Assembly: GCA_947579665.1 (NCBI GenBank)
Contig: OX388348.1
Coordinates: 9,362,001 to 9,426,000, forward strand
From: Sympetrum striolatum
Taxonomy: Eukaryota; Arthropoda; Insecta; Odonata; Libellulidae
DNA: 64,000 nucleotides
Direction of reading: 5' to 3'
The notes beneath the pieces are model-generated. The model had not been told where the DNA came from. It saw only the letters and a program-made list of their open reading frames with translations, and did no database searches. This document shows positions 26,353 through 39,124 of the stretch, piece after piece. Position 1 is the first letter of the stretch, and every line of letters starts with the position of its first letter. The position numbers and the translations under genes are program-made.

Positions 26353-29300
26353 GGAAATTAATCGAAGGATTCAATGGTTTCTCGATATTAGCTTATTCTA
26401 AGTTCCCCGTCGTGATTCTTTTACGCCATGTACTTCGGAAGGCGAATTATGAAAATCACATCGTGTTTTCAGAGAAGTCGTTTCGTTCGATGTTCACCTT
26501 TTCTCAGTCCTTGAGGTGCATTTTCTGCGCATCCACCACGAGATCTTCTTGGTGGTTGAGAGGGAGAAGACCGAGAAATTGATATCTTTGTTTCGTCTTT
26601 AGTTAAATATTGATTTAAAATATGGGCGAACCTATTCTGCTTAGAAATCGAAAAAAGAACAGCTGAAGATCGAAAAGTCAGTCAGTCAGCTACTTAATAG
26701 CTGACGGCCAACCGTCGACCTTTCATTGCATCGACGATGCGCCAGCTGTTGTAGATCGAAAGCTAATATTAGAGGTAAGTACATTTCATTCTTTATTTGA
26801 AAATCGGTTTTGGAGCCAAATGTTGTTTTGAAGTGTTGGTGAAAAATTCATAATAAATGTTTAGAGAAAAACGCCGTCTGATAGGGATTATTATAAAAAA
26901 TGAAACACGGCGGTACTTTGGCTAACGAGTAACCTTGGTAACGAACTCTAATTTTACGAAAATAATTTTTGTCGTCGGACTGCCATGGAATATTTTCGTG
27001 CATAAACTCAAGGTGTTCTGGCTTAAATTTGTGGAACGCCAATTAAAATTAAAAACCATTAAAACTTAGTGTTTTCCACTGCAATTTATTAGAACTACCG
27101 GTTTCGATCTTCAGGTCATTTTACATCTTTGTGTACGTTCGCGCTTGAATGCCTGTAAGATGGCGAAAGCAACATTTATTTGCCTAATTTTACTTATACA
27201 GGACGAATTTTGGTAGTTTTTTTGGCATAGATGATGTATTCAATTTATGAATTGGGATTTAATGGGAATATCGTTTCAAAATCCACACTATCGGCCATAA
27301 CATGTGGAAGCTCTCCATAGTGGGAATCTTACTAATATCGGATAAAAGTTGCACTTTTATTTCACTCTCAGTAATTCCATCACCGAATTCGATTCTGAAA
27401 CCATCTTCGTTAGCATGAGAAAGGATTTGCAAACTCTGAGACACATTTTAGTGAATGTCTTCTCGCTTCAGAGGAATGATGCTGATAAAGTCTGTCTGTG
27501 ATCTTGCAAATGAATGAGGAAAGAGGTAACGACAGAGAATGTACCGCATGTAAACCTTCCAAAACATCTAATACGAAGGTTTTTTAGGCGCGAGAAATGC
27601 TCTCCGGACATCGAGCCAATGGATCGATACTCGGTCTGCCATTCGTGACGCAATGGATGACCTAGAGCTCTCTCTTCTTCTGCTGAAAAGAGTTGATTAG
27701 TGAGCTGACGACGATCAAAAGTGATTAGCCTCCGTGGTAATCAAGAAGAAATACAAATTTTTGGCCGTTTCGGTTTAGTATAGATTGAAATTGGCTTCTG
27801 GGATCCTCTTCGTGCGAGGTTCCTTCAATTTTCAGTTGGTATCTCGGTGCTGTTGTCATTAACTCAAAACTTTGTAATATCCTCATCTACCCACGGTTAG
27901 ATAAATAAAACTGTAGGAAGGGATTAAGGGTAACCAGACAGATGGAAAGTTAAGTAGTTTGCCTTGTTTTTTTTAGTGAACCTGAATGGTTTGACAAGAG
28001 AATGTTTCCGAAAGTGTAGAGCCAATCACACTATTGCTGGCGTTCAAGAAGTGACCAAATTCCACTAATCTACATCACTATTATCTCAGTAGATTTCATA
28101 CTATCGTGGCCATGTTCAAGATTCAGGCGAAACTACATGTTGAATGCATTATTTCTGCACCAAAAGGAAAATGAAATGTACTTAATTGATGTGCAAAGCA
28201 AATATGTCGTCCCTCACTGTTCATATGAAAAATTCTGTGAAACTTCGCAATTAACATTTCTTACTTGCCTTCGAAACTGTTATGGAAGATAATCTCGAAA
28301 GGAATTCCGCGAATAGATTTTAACATGTAGATTTCCAACCACCTTCAGTGCCACAAGTGGGCTTCCATCGATGCAATTTGTAATCAAAGTTTAGAAGATA
28401 CATTTTGTCCTCGTAATTACCGGAGATACTTATGCCTCAACCTTAGATTCGAAAAAGGGATGGATGTGAGAAACATCGTTTGAAAATGCATAATTGGTGT
28501 CGTTTAACCCTGAGTCTAGGCAAATTCCATGTTTTTATTTTCATTTTACCAGTTCTTCAAACTAAAGAAGTAGAATGACAGTTGAAATCAGCAGAGCAGT
28601 CTTATCAAAGGACAATATCTCACCGCGCGTTTACCAAAATTATATTAAGACGTTTGAATAATTAAAAGTATTTCATCGTCGCATTGCTAACAGGCTCTTT
28701 TCTCGCGAGGTAGGTGAAATATCGGGTTTTTAATGATTGCATTATGTTTCTCTCAGTATTGTTCTTTTAACGAATCCATTCCTCTTTCCTTGGTCTCTCA
28801 GCTGCAGATTCCACCGTTACCAAGGATACGGGGCGGTGCTGAGGCGTGCTCGGAATCTCAATAAGATCTTTCTCTTCCGTTTATCTTTTCCACCATATTC
28901 TTCCGAGGTTACTTCGTTATATCTTGCGTTCCTTACCGCAATCTTTTTAACTTTACGACGGATATGCGTTTCAAATTATACTTTCTAACTATGAAAGCTG
29001 CTCGAAATAAAGAAATCTTGGATTAGTTCCACACAATAATATATTCGAAGATAGTTAAAGGAGCATCTTCTTCGCAGTAACAGACGCAGTTTGCTGTTTC
29101 GCATGGACCCGGAGAAATTGATCCGAGAGAAAAAATCGCTTTAACCAGAGTACAAAATGCCTCTCTTGATTGCGCTAGCACATTTGTGTCGATAAACAGT
29201 TGCTGCTTAATCAACGGTCTTCGGTGATTCGATTTCTGTTTAGTATGAAGTACAGGTGATCGATGCGAGTGAATGATAACGATTCAAATGATAGTCCGTA

Positions 29301-31460
29301 TCTCCGGAATTTTGGAATTGCGAGGGAAATAAAGAGCTGCTATTCCCATTTTTGCTTTCCTTTTTTTGCCGATCTTCCTATGAAGGTTACCTAAAAGTTT
29401 AAAGAACGAGATTCAATTTGTAGAATTTAGACTAATTTCTCATATCACATGCATGAGATATCCCTCGATGATGTGTTCATTATTTGTAAAATCATAATCT
29501 GAAACATTCTCTACCTTGACTCGTTCGCTCTACTTTCTTTTTAACAACATTAAAATGTGTATTATTGTTAATGCCATTTTAATCGTAGTTTGATGACAGC
29601 GTTTCACTAATTTTTATTTACAATCCTCATTCCCAACTTTCATTTTCGTCCGTTATTTATCGCGGCTTCTGACGATTAGGCGTTCGACTGGGTTGACACT
29701 TTGTTAGCACACGAGTATCTCGATGTCATTTTGCGGCTCTGTCCCCGATTTCCCGCATTAAGGCGACCATATCATCAATAATATTGGCACGCTTTAAACT
29801 TTTATTTAACACCTTCAATTAACATTCACAACATTTACAAGATATAACGTATTTCAAGGAATTGCCGATTCTTGAGAAAATCCTCTCGTAAGACACTCTC
29901 ATAAATGCGCTAAATATTGCTTAATAGTTTAAGTGATGACGTTTCCTTTGAATTCCCGATTATAGGAACTAATAGATGCTCGTAGTTTATGCCAACCAAT
30001 TATTAATCCCTGGAAAAATTACTTTTGCGCTTTTTTTCTGTGAGAAGAAAAGAAATAAGATATCAGTAACTCGTTGGTTTTATTTTGATTGAAAATGTTT
30101 CCCTCTCGACTTGTGCGTTGAAGGCGGCATTAGAAATCGAAAAAAAAAGGTTTCAATTGATTAATGCGTTCGGAAATGGAAGAAGCTATTTCTTAAATTT
30201 TTATCTTATGCGCATATTTTGCCTTCCAACCCTTAACTGTGGTTTTACGATGATCAAAGCGAAAAATAATTGGAATAGCCTAGACTTAATTTAAGAAATA
30301 AATAACGCCTAAATCTTCGATAATACCCTGAAAGCCGATTTCCGGTGTATGGGTAAACACCCAACGCAGTCAATTATGGATCTTAATCTTTTATAAACAT
30401 AACATACGTAGGATATATTTTTATAGATGTTTAGGTAATAAGTAAGCTACGCAAGATTATAATTTTTCGCCGCAAATCCCTGTTAAGTTCAAAATCGAAA
30501 GCCTTAAAATGGTAAATCATCTTGCTCTTTTATTCATATTCACTTTCTGGCGTATATATGTTCTTGCATACATCTTTGCTGTGCGATTAACTGCAGTTTT
30601 CAAATTTTAGTATTTAGTAGACATATAGGTAATATACTTGACTTATCCCTGAGTAAGAAAAAATCATTAGGATGTAGTTTTACAGTGGTGAGGCTTATCG
30701 CTTTCCACCCGAGCAAATATCGTTTGAATTCGGTCTGCCTCTTTACGGAAAAGCGAATGCTCTTAAGAAGTATTCGTAGAAAGTAAACCTCTTTTCTATC
30801 GCAGCGATCAAATAGAAAGCAATTTCCTTGAAGAGGAGTTACAGCTGGATTTTTCAGTAAAAATGAAATCGTCCGATCGTCGCAGCGATGTTTGAAAAGT
30901 TTCTGAGCGGAGCTCAAATGGTCTTCCACCGGTTTCTCCTACTTTTAATCATTGGAATAATTAAGTAAGGGTTTCATAGTAATTTAAGTTTATTGATTTT
31001 CATCACTCAAGCAGAGATCGTAATTATTATGGAATTGGTATTTGTACGGAATTGGTAATTTAGATGTCATTGACAATATTCTTAGATACACTAATCCGCC
31101 TTTTAACTAATTTAAGTAGCAGTGGCTGAATTTTGGTTTGTCATCCGCCTCCTGAATCAGACTCTTTGCCATCAAACCTTAATACGATTCGTATGAGCAA
31201 CATTTCCATTAAATACCCGTGAGGAAGTCGCGGCTGAAGTGAAAAAAACCACTAATCTAAGTATGAGATGATTTTTCAAACCCACCTTTAAATGTCTATA
31301 ATATATTTAAGGAACGAATTTTATGATGCGTTTATATCAATGATGGGATTGCTAATAAGGAAAGGGTTGAGGTGACTTAACACATAAGGGCGTGCACCCA
31401 GGAAACGAAAACTACACTTGCCCTTGCGCACAAAGTCCCCAAAACGGCTTGCTAAAATGT
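26353..31460. other. Non-coding stretch with small hairpins and repeat-like motifs
   Basis: No supported gene. Around 26676-26745 there are two short hairpins (TCAGCTA/TAGCTGA and GCATCG/CGATGC). Near 27105 an ACCGGTTTCGATC motif resembles sequences often seen at ends of arthropod dispersed repeats. Neither is enough to define an element. Confidence 0.35.
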
Positions 31461-31462
31461 TC

Positions 31463-31575
31463 TGGTCGGGTAGCCTAGATAGTTGAGGCAGCCTCCCGGT
31501 TAGAGGAAGATCCCGGGTTAGATTCCTGGCCCTGTCAGGCTTTTTCAAGTCCATTTTTCCTTGGGATTGGATTGC
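31463..31575 (+). mobile_element. tRNA-derived SINE
   Basis: A box-A-like GGTAGCCTAGATAGTTGAGG and box B GGTTAGATTCC (31516-31526) are followed by CCTGTCAGGC, a pyrimidine-rich stretch and TTGGGATTGG. The copy at 36.4 kb matches this layout: CAGCCTCYCGG, then a degenerate box B, CCTGTC and CTTGGGAT. The shared body beyond the tRNA part shows these are SINE copies rather than tRNA genes. Confidence 0.6.
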
Positions 31576-31579
31576 CTTT

Positions 31580-34500
31580 TAGTCCAATTGAATTGCATAT
31601 TTTGCGAAGGAAATAGCCTTAAATAATTGTATTGAAAATCGCTAGTTGTCGTTGTAAATTCTGTTTGAAATTATGGCATCGTCACCAATAGTCCTCATTT
31701 AAACGGTGCGTTTTCAAATTCGTTGAAAACTTCCAGCGGCTCCGTGGCCCACTTCGTAGAAATAACTTCCATGGAGTTTCGCATCCGAGAAAAATTCTTC
31801 CACTGGTATTTCGTGAGGGCGGAATGATAAATTTCATTCGTTACCGTAATGTGAAAATCCCTTCGAAATCAGCCATCTATTTTTGGAGCTCGTGATATCT
31901 TCCGAACACCATAACTTAAGGGGTGCTCTTCATCCGTCGGATGTTTTCCGTAATTTATCTCTTTCGCGCGAGTCCGATCTTCAATTTCGAGAAAGCTTTT
32001 GGATTATAAAGGATCACGCACCGAAAGAAATCCAAATTTAGCTCACGAAGAGCGCCAATAAAAATTAGGAATTTCGCGCGGAATGTCGAGAGTCCTCGAA
32101 ATCGATGATTCTGCACTGTGGACGGGATGACGCAAGAATTATTGGGAGAATTTATTTGTTGACTTTCTGAGCTGTGTCTTTTGAGCGTCTTTTGTGCCGC
32201 CTTCAGGTGATCGATGCATCTTCGCCTCCTCTTTGTATTATACCCATCGAGTACCCTTTCCGTTTTTCTATCGCTTTAAATTTGCGTGGTTTTCTACAGT
32301 AGCTGAAAGTGGAGTAGTTGAAGGGCAAAATTCCTCACGTGCATTATGGCTCTAGTGTTTAATTTACTGTGGAACCTTTCTTTAAATGTTTGACGATTCG
32401 AACTGCCTCCCGTCCTACGCATTGCAGTGCTTCCGCAGAATCCACGAATCGGTTCACTGACCTGGCACTCCCTGTAAGATGATCTTATTGAGCGGTTCGG
32501 TTTCTTATAAACAGAGAAGTTATGTTATATTTTTAGAAAAATCTTTTTTGTCCTTTTTAATCTATTTTTACTTATCTAAATCGCATCCTCACTGTTCTAC
32601 GGAATTATATTGCAGGCTATGAATGTCCTCTGCCGATTAATCGTAAACAGGCTCGTCGTTTTCAGGTGAACGTGAAGAGTGAACTGCGCATTGGCAGATT
32701 CTGGCCATAAATCATTCTAAATTTGCTTCAAATCAATTTGGTTTCAAATCTAAATGGGCTTCGATGTGGAGTTTGTCGATCTAACAGTTCGCTTTGCGAA
32801 GGAAGACGCAAATAATTCAATCGATCGTAGATTGTTCTTCGCAGTTCCTCGGAGATTTGTGAATCATATCCTCCTCCTCGTGTTTTTATTGAACCCTCGC
32901 CTTCGAAGCAATTGCTGTAACTTCGCATGAAATGTGCGACTCCGGCGCAGAGGATGTATTATCATGATTGTGGCCCAATAATTGTGATAGTCTTCATACT
33001 ACGGTTGTTGATAATTAGGCTCATGCCTTCTGGGTCTCCAACTGAACTCGTGGCAGTCTGGGTTTTAGATCAATACTCTAGCGCCAGGTGCGGAAGCTGT
33101 GTTCTCAGTAAGATTAATTAATAGATAACCATAACCATGAACAAAGTTCAACATCATAGCTAGTGAAGAAAATAGATTACTAAATAGGCATCAGAACTAT
33201 TGACGATCATATGGCTTTGGAATTCAAATTTTCTAGTGATGGGTTTAAAATGAAGTTTGATATAAACCGTGGATGAATTAAATGAATTTTCCTCTAAATA
33301 ATTGATTGATATTTCTGAAATTGGTTTAAACGTTCTATTTTAAAATCCTGCGGTCCAGAGTTTTACACTCGCACACTTTTAGAAGACGCACGTACAACGT
33401 ACGTCGTAAATTCGGCAACATAAGTCCATATTAAAGATAACTCTACTAAAATTGTTTATGCTCTACAATGTCTAATTTTCTTACAGTAAATTTGAATGAT
33501 TTGAATATTCCTCAGTTATATTGCTGATTAAAGCATAAAATAATAATTTGGATATATATTTCTCTGAACATAGAAATATGAAAACATGCATTTCACAGAA
33601 CATGTATCCTCTCGAACAGATGGAAATTCTCAATATAAGACTTTCGAAACGTCTGAATAATTCTTCATTTGCTAAGAAAACAAAGACTTCTTTCATTTAA
33701 TAGATGTAGGACGTACACAAGCCTCTGGTTATTCAGGAATTATGTTTTTGATATCTTCTCTTTGAATCGTAAACAGTTGAGAGGTTTTCTAATGGAGTGT
33801 TAATTGGAATTAATGGAGTTTGACGAAACAAACTTTTGGTAGAAAAACTCCTCACGTCATATTGTGGTCTATTTTACTCGCGTTTCCTCCTTCGTTTTTT
33901 CTTAGGAGTCCTTGCGCAACCTTTAATTGTGCCTTGACTCGCTGCGTCGCCATGTTTTATTTCGCACATTTTAATTGTGAGCTGATTCATTAAACGGTTC
34001 GAGAAACCGTCGAATCTTACAAATTACACAAAGTAATTCGGTCCTTGTTTTGAATGTTTCTAAGAACTTCAATGCTTTTGCCAATGTTTATATATGCAAT
34101 AATTTTACACCTAAGTACGAAGCCTTAGAAAAGCTGAATCCTCATTCCTATCATTACTATTTTGTTAAAATTCCGTCTTCATTTTCCTTATTCCTTTCCG
34201 TTATTTCTATCTATACTATTTTATAATATAATATTTCAATCATCTAATTCTTGAGAGGAGTTTTATAAATTTGACGGTGGAATAGTGATGATAATCGATC
34301 GTCAGCCTAAATCGATGCAACATCTCTTCCCAGCCTCTCCACTGTTTACTTTGGTCAAATCACAAAATGGCCGTTATCCTCTGGCCAGAATTAAAAAGCA
34401 GGACAAGCGATGTTTTTGTTATTTTCGTTTAAATTAGCCCTCCATTTCGATTTTACTACTTAGTGAAGTTTAAGACCACGTCAAGCATTCCCGCAAAAAG

Positions 34501-35172
34501 ACCTCTAGCATTTAATAAATTTCCTCCGAAGTTAAGTGGAAATTCTTAGAAATAAAGAATGGGTCGTATTAAAGTCAAGGAAATGCAATTTCTGGAAAGT
34601 GAGATTCCGCGATTTTTGGCTATGATGAAGTTGAACGGCCCTTCCTTCGTAATTGGAGAGAAGACGGAGCTGCCGAGATAACGCCTGAGATGGATGCTTG
34701 GCCTAATCAGGCTGATGGTGTGGCCAGCAGATGCCTCTGCTTTCCATCTGCCTCTTCCGGCCCAACAATCTTATTTTCTCAATTTTTTCACGGGAACGCC
34801 CAATCACCGCCATTTTTAGATCTTGGGGAATCCTTTTCAGAGGTCGAACCAAGATTTAAAACAAATTGGACGTTAAACACATCGACTGTATAAGGGAGCA
34901 TCTCTCCGAGAGCAGAGAATAGCTCACTGATTTCACGAATTGCCTTTCTCAAATGCAACGCTTGAAACCTCAAATTACATGAATATATTAATTTTCTTCA
35001 AAGTTTTAGATTTTACGGAATTAAAACATGAAATTATATAAACTTCCTCCTTTCTACTATAATCTCATAACTACGGGATTTATAGAAACTACCGAAATAT
35101 AGAATTTCAAGGTGTAATGCTTTCAAACTAAACGATAACTAATGAACTCACTTCAATTTCTTTAACTAACTC
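31580..35172. other. Non-coding stretch
   Basis: Short open frames only, on both strands; no domain, exon or transposon structure recognised. Confidence 0.4.
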
Positions 35173-35180
35173 GCCGTAAG

Positions 35181-35710
35181 GGTTCCACGATTAAGGTCGA
35201 CAGCAATTAGGTCGACGACAAATGGTCGACGCAAATAGGTCGCCGTGCCAAAAGTTCGACACAACCCAACCCAGCCCACTGTGCTTGTCACTGTCACTGT
35301 CAATATACTTATGATTGATATCGTTTCCATGAAGTCCCACCTGAAAGAAATAGTAAAATTACAGATTCCAAAATCATTAGCCATCTCTTTAATTTATTTT
35401 CGACCTTTTTCCGCGGCGAACCATTTACTGTCGACCATTTTGTATGGCGGCCTATTTGCTGTCGACCATTTTGTATGGCGACCTATTCTCTGTCGACCAT
35501 TTTTATGGCGACCTATTTGCTGTCGACCTTTTTGTATGGTGGCCTATTTGCTGTCGACCTTTTTGTATGGCGACCTATTTGCTGTCAACCTATTTGCTGT
35601 CAACCTTTTTCCACGTCGACCCTTGTGCTATCGACCTTTTGGCACGGCGACCTATTGGCGTCGACCTTTTGTCGGCGACCTAATTACTGTCGACCTTTAG
35701 TCGTGATACC
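35181..35710. mobile_element. Foldback-type DNA transposon with exact 8-bp target duplication
   Basis: The element lies between GCCGTAAG at 35173-35180 and GCCGTAAG at 35711-35718. Its ends form an inverted repeat of about 82 bp (35181-35262 against 35629-35710), starting GGTTCCACGATTAAGGTCGA at the left and GGTATCACGACTAAAGGTCG from the right. Both arms are built from GTCGACC-containing modules, and the right arm continues inward as a tandem array. The central 130 bp or so is unique. There is no transposase. Inverted repeats made of iterated modules are the known structure of foldback elements, but the superfamily is not identified from the GG termini and 8-bp duplication. Confidence 0.85.
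35425..35640. repeat. 31-bp tandem array inside the foldback element
   Basis: About seven units of 31 bp share the core CTATTTGCTGTCGACC followed by a T-rich TTTTGTATGGCG-type segment. Units differ by a few substitutions (for example GTCGAC to GTCAAC) and one has a partial internal duplication. Because 31 is not divisible by three, long open frames appear in all plus-strand frames. They are by-products of the array and not genes. Confidence 0.85.
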
Positions 35711-35719
35711 GCCGTAAGA

Positions 35720-36395
35720 AAATAGCCTCCGAGAAATATAAAAATTTAACTTATTTCTTAAATCAGTTATTCATATACTCTCGTAAACAAAAAGGACATC
35801 ATTTTCAATTTTGAAAAATCCGGTATGATCATATGGGTGCAGTGTTTCAACATTTCCGGAATTATTACAGATATATTTGGCGATTTGCACTAATTTGTGT
35901 GGAATTCGTCCCACGCCCTCCGACAAAATTGGAATGATTCCTCTTCCAAGACATTCTTCTAACATCTACGGTAACAAAGAGCTTATCTTCGTTGCTTGAT
36001 TAAATCTCGTTACGAGGCAACATGCGTTGCTTGGCAATCCTCTGTCGCCTAGTTAAGGTCATAGATTGATTAACGTTGGCTGTAAACACCTAAGTACTGC
36101 GCAGCAAATAGAAACATTTTGCTCGATTCGAACGACGTTCTCTCAACGGAGGATCTGCTCCAAATATTGAATGATGGGAGAGGATATCTGTTTATTTCTG
36201 ACATTTTTATTACCAAATTTCGATGGTAAGTTGGGTAATCCCGTTGTGAAGATCTCCTTTCAATTGAATTCTGCTCTTTTAATCAAAAGAATCGATCAAA
36301 GTTTCGAATCGGAACGCTATTCGAAAGATCTTTCTCCATCTGGGAGAACCAATTCAGCAAATATGACATGAATACAGAGAATTTTCCGGATGAAT
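35720..36395. other. Non-coding stretch
   Basis: No recognised feature between the foldback element and the next SINE. Confidence 0.4.
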
Positions 36396-36397
36396 TT

Positions 36398-36492
36398 TTC
36401 TGTTGGTTAAAGCAGCCTCTCGGATAAAGAAAGATCACCATCTAGATCCCCAGTCCTGTCGAAATTTTATCAACTCTGTTTTCTTGGGATAA
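36398..36492 (+). mobile_element. tRNA-derived SINE, degraded copy
   Basis: CAGCCTCTCGG, a degenerate box-B region (TCTAGATCCCCAG), CCTGTC and CTTGGGAT occur in the same order and spacing as in the copy at 31.5 kb. The tRNA boxes themselves are worn, so this copy is identified through its relative. Confidence 0.5.
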
Positions 36493-36494
36493 AT

Positions 36495-38990
36495 TTAAAT
36501 TTAGCTCGGAATAAAGTAGTTGGTTTCCTTGCACGTAAACATACTTTTTTGTTTAATTACTTGGAATTCTTTATTTCTCTACAGTAAAATATAAAATAAT
36601 TCTAGCAGGAATAATCAGACCTGAAGTGGGTCTATGAAGTACAAGTTTTTGAACCTAGTGAGTACTTAGTGAGCTGTAGAGTGCGTGGACACGAGGAAAA
36701 GCAGTATCGTGGGTGAGCGCTATAAACGGCTGATTAAAGATTTCTCTTTCATTTCTCTTTAAATATTCGCATTAAAAAACCTCGATTCTATATCAAGTGA
36801 TCAAAAGAAGGCGCTGTGCCATTCGCACGTGCTGTGAAGCCGTTCTGCCAACGAGGGATTTTGCGGAACAAAGACGATGCTTGTCCGACTCCATTGGCCG
36901 TGTTTCCTCTCCGATTTCAGCAGTTACAAACAGCAGAATTTGATTTCAGAGATTTCTACGCCACTTTGTTTAGAATGCACCGATAGCTGAATGTGAACAT
37001 CGTTTTGAAGCAATAGTAAACAATCCAGGAACTTGCCTATAAGACTAATAAAATATTTGAAACAATGGAAATTTTCTCATTATACTCACAGTTGAATAAT
37101 TCTCTTCCTATTTATTTGAAAATAGCAAAGTTTCAGCTTATTTATGAAAAAATAACCTCTCCCGTCAAGAATGCAATTTAAAATGGTAGATTAAGACATA
37201 TTAATGCTCAAATTCCTCGGTGAGTTGTTAGGGACACTGTTTGTTAGAAAATTCACTCCTTTTGCATCAAATTCTCCCAAAATAAGAACCTTTATTAAAG
37301 ACTGATCTTTTAATATTCATCCCGATGTCGTTGGACCTAATTTATTTTAGCAATTTAAACTCGGCCAAAGATAAAAAAGATCACATTCAGTTTGTGGTAG
37401 AAATCAGAAAAATGATAAATAACAACGGTGACGCCGTTTGTTATTGTCTATTTTGAGTTTTTGCATGTAGAGTTGGACCCTGGTTGGTCTTATTGGTCAA
37501 GTATGGCATTTTAATTTTATGTTTTAGAGTGATACTGAACAAACATAATGTACGCATTCGTTTTCGAATTAGAGAACTCTTGCTTAGCATTGTTAATAAA
37601 AATGGATTCGTGTCGAGAGAGTATGACTTTTCTGCAACAAAATTGGATTCCAGATTAATTCAATTGATCAGCAGCGATGAGATTTCTTGTTAAACTCTTT
37701 CAAATTTCATTTTCATTTCCTAAAAATAATATTCAAAGCGAGAATGGGGAAAATAGCAGCGTATGGCGCTTGGGCATAATTCAAATTTCCGTCTTCAGCT
37801 GGCGCTTCTCCAAATCAGGCTTCGCGGGAGAGGAGTTGACACACCATCCGCCAAGTGCGCTTTGAAAAAATTCAAAGCGAAAATATTAGTGGGATTCCTT
37901 AAAGATGTTATCCTATATTAATTTTATCGAATTAAATGCAATACGCTAGACTAGAAGCAAATACTTATTTAAAGCCTCAATTTTGATAAAAATACTTCCG
38001 TATCTCGAAATATTTTCCTTTCTCCTCCATGAATTGATGATTATCTTAATTTTCATCGTTTCCTGAATCGTATTGACATATATCGTCCTTGGGCGAGAAG
38101 ATTCCCATCTGCGAATTGTATGAACACGAAAATGCTAGAATCATAGCAAAACGCATCGTATCCAGAAAGACCAATATCTTACAAGCATTGCTTTCAAAAG
38201 ACCAAATGTATCGTAGTGGGAGACACGTATGAGCTCGACTTAAACGATTATAGCCGTCAAGGGTAAAGGGCGATTTTAAACACAAATCTTTATAAAAGTT
38301 TATCTAAATTCTCACGATTTCGAACCCAAAACAATGTCTCATTTCCAAAGTAAGAATCTTAAAACGCGAAAAACAGTTTAAACTGACGGAAATTCTAAAT
38401 TAAACGCGTGTGTATAACTTATTCTAAATCAATTCAATTTTATAGTTTGAAATTCAAAAATACAATGTTTTTTCTTTTTATAAATTCCCAATTTTTTCAA
38501 TACAGCCCATTAGCTATTAAATGCCATCGGAGGTGAATGACCTGGATGCTAATATCATTTTCTCTTAACTTTAAGCCCAGCGGCAAATTTTATATTAGAT
38601 TGTAATGAAATTTAATTTTTTGAAGGCAAAACAGTAATCAGAGGAAAATGGTGATAATGAACAGTACAAAACGCCGCCCGCCAACCTTATTCAAGACCAA
38701 TCACATACAAAATCGAATCTGTTTATTCCGAACTGAGGACAATGTGACTTACTCCTTTAAAATGCCATCGGGAAGTGATTTTGGGATTCATTTTAATTTC
38801 TTCGATTCTTTACTTACCGAGAATGACTGACATCGGATAAAAAATTACACATTTATCAAATGAGATGCACTCGATGGTGTTTGTCATCACCAACTTCACA
38901 TCTGCACGCATAATACCATTTCAATATTGTTTAAAACTTATAATTTTCTTAATTTCGACCGCTCCCTTACATCCTTTACTCTCAGCCGAT
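36495..38990. other. Non-coding stretch
   Basis: Short open frames without motifs. No supported exon or element. Confidence 0.4.
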
Positions 38991-38993
38991 GTC

Positions 38994-39121
38994 CCTCCTC
39001 TCTCTATACCTCCTCCTCTCTCTATCTCCTCCTCTCTCTATACCTCCTTCTCTATGCCTCCTCCTCTCTCTATCTCCTCCTCTCTCTATCTCCTCCTCTC
39101 TGTATCTCCTCCTCTCTCTAT
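38994..39121. repeat. CT-rich minisatellite
   Basis: About eight copies of a 16-18 base unit, close to CTCCTCCTCTCTCTAT, follow each other with small changes in length. The opposite strand is GA-rich, and GA repeats can bind GAGA-type factors in insects. The frames of about 105-112 codons that run through it are Leu/Ser/Pro low-complexity artefacts. Confidence 0.9.
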
Positions 39122-39124
39122 GTT

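Noticed and set aside
27095..27125. ACCGGTTTCGATC motif (a similar GGTTTCGAC lies near 11834) as the end of a known repeat family
   Set aside because: A single short motif at each site with no second end or duplication.
35245..35717. Long overlapping plus-strand frames of 80-151 codons
   Set aside because: They run through the 31-bp tandem array and the arm of the foldback element. The repeat period makes all three frames open, and there is no domain.
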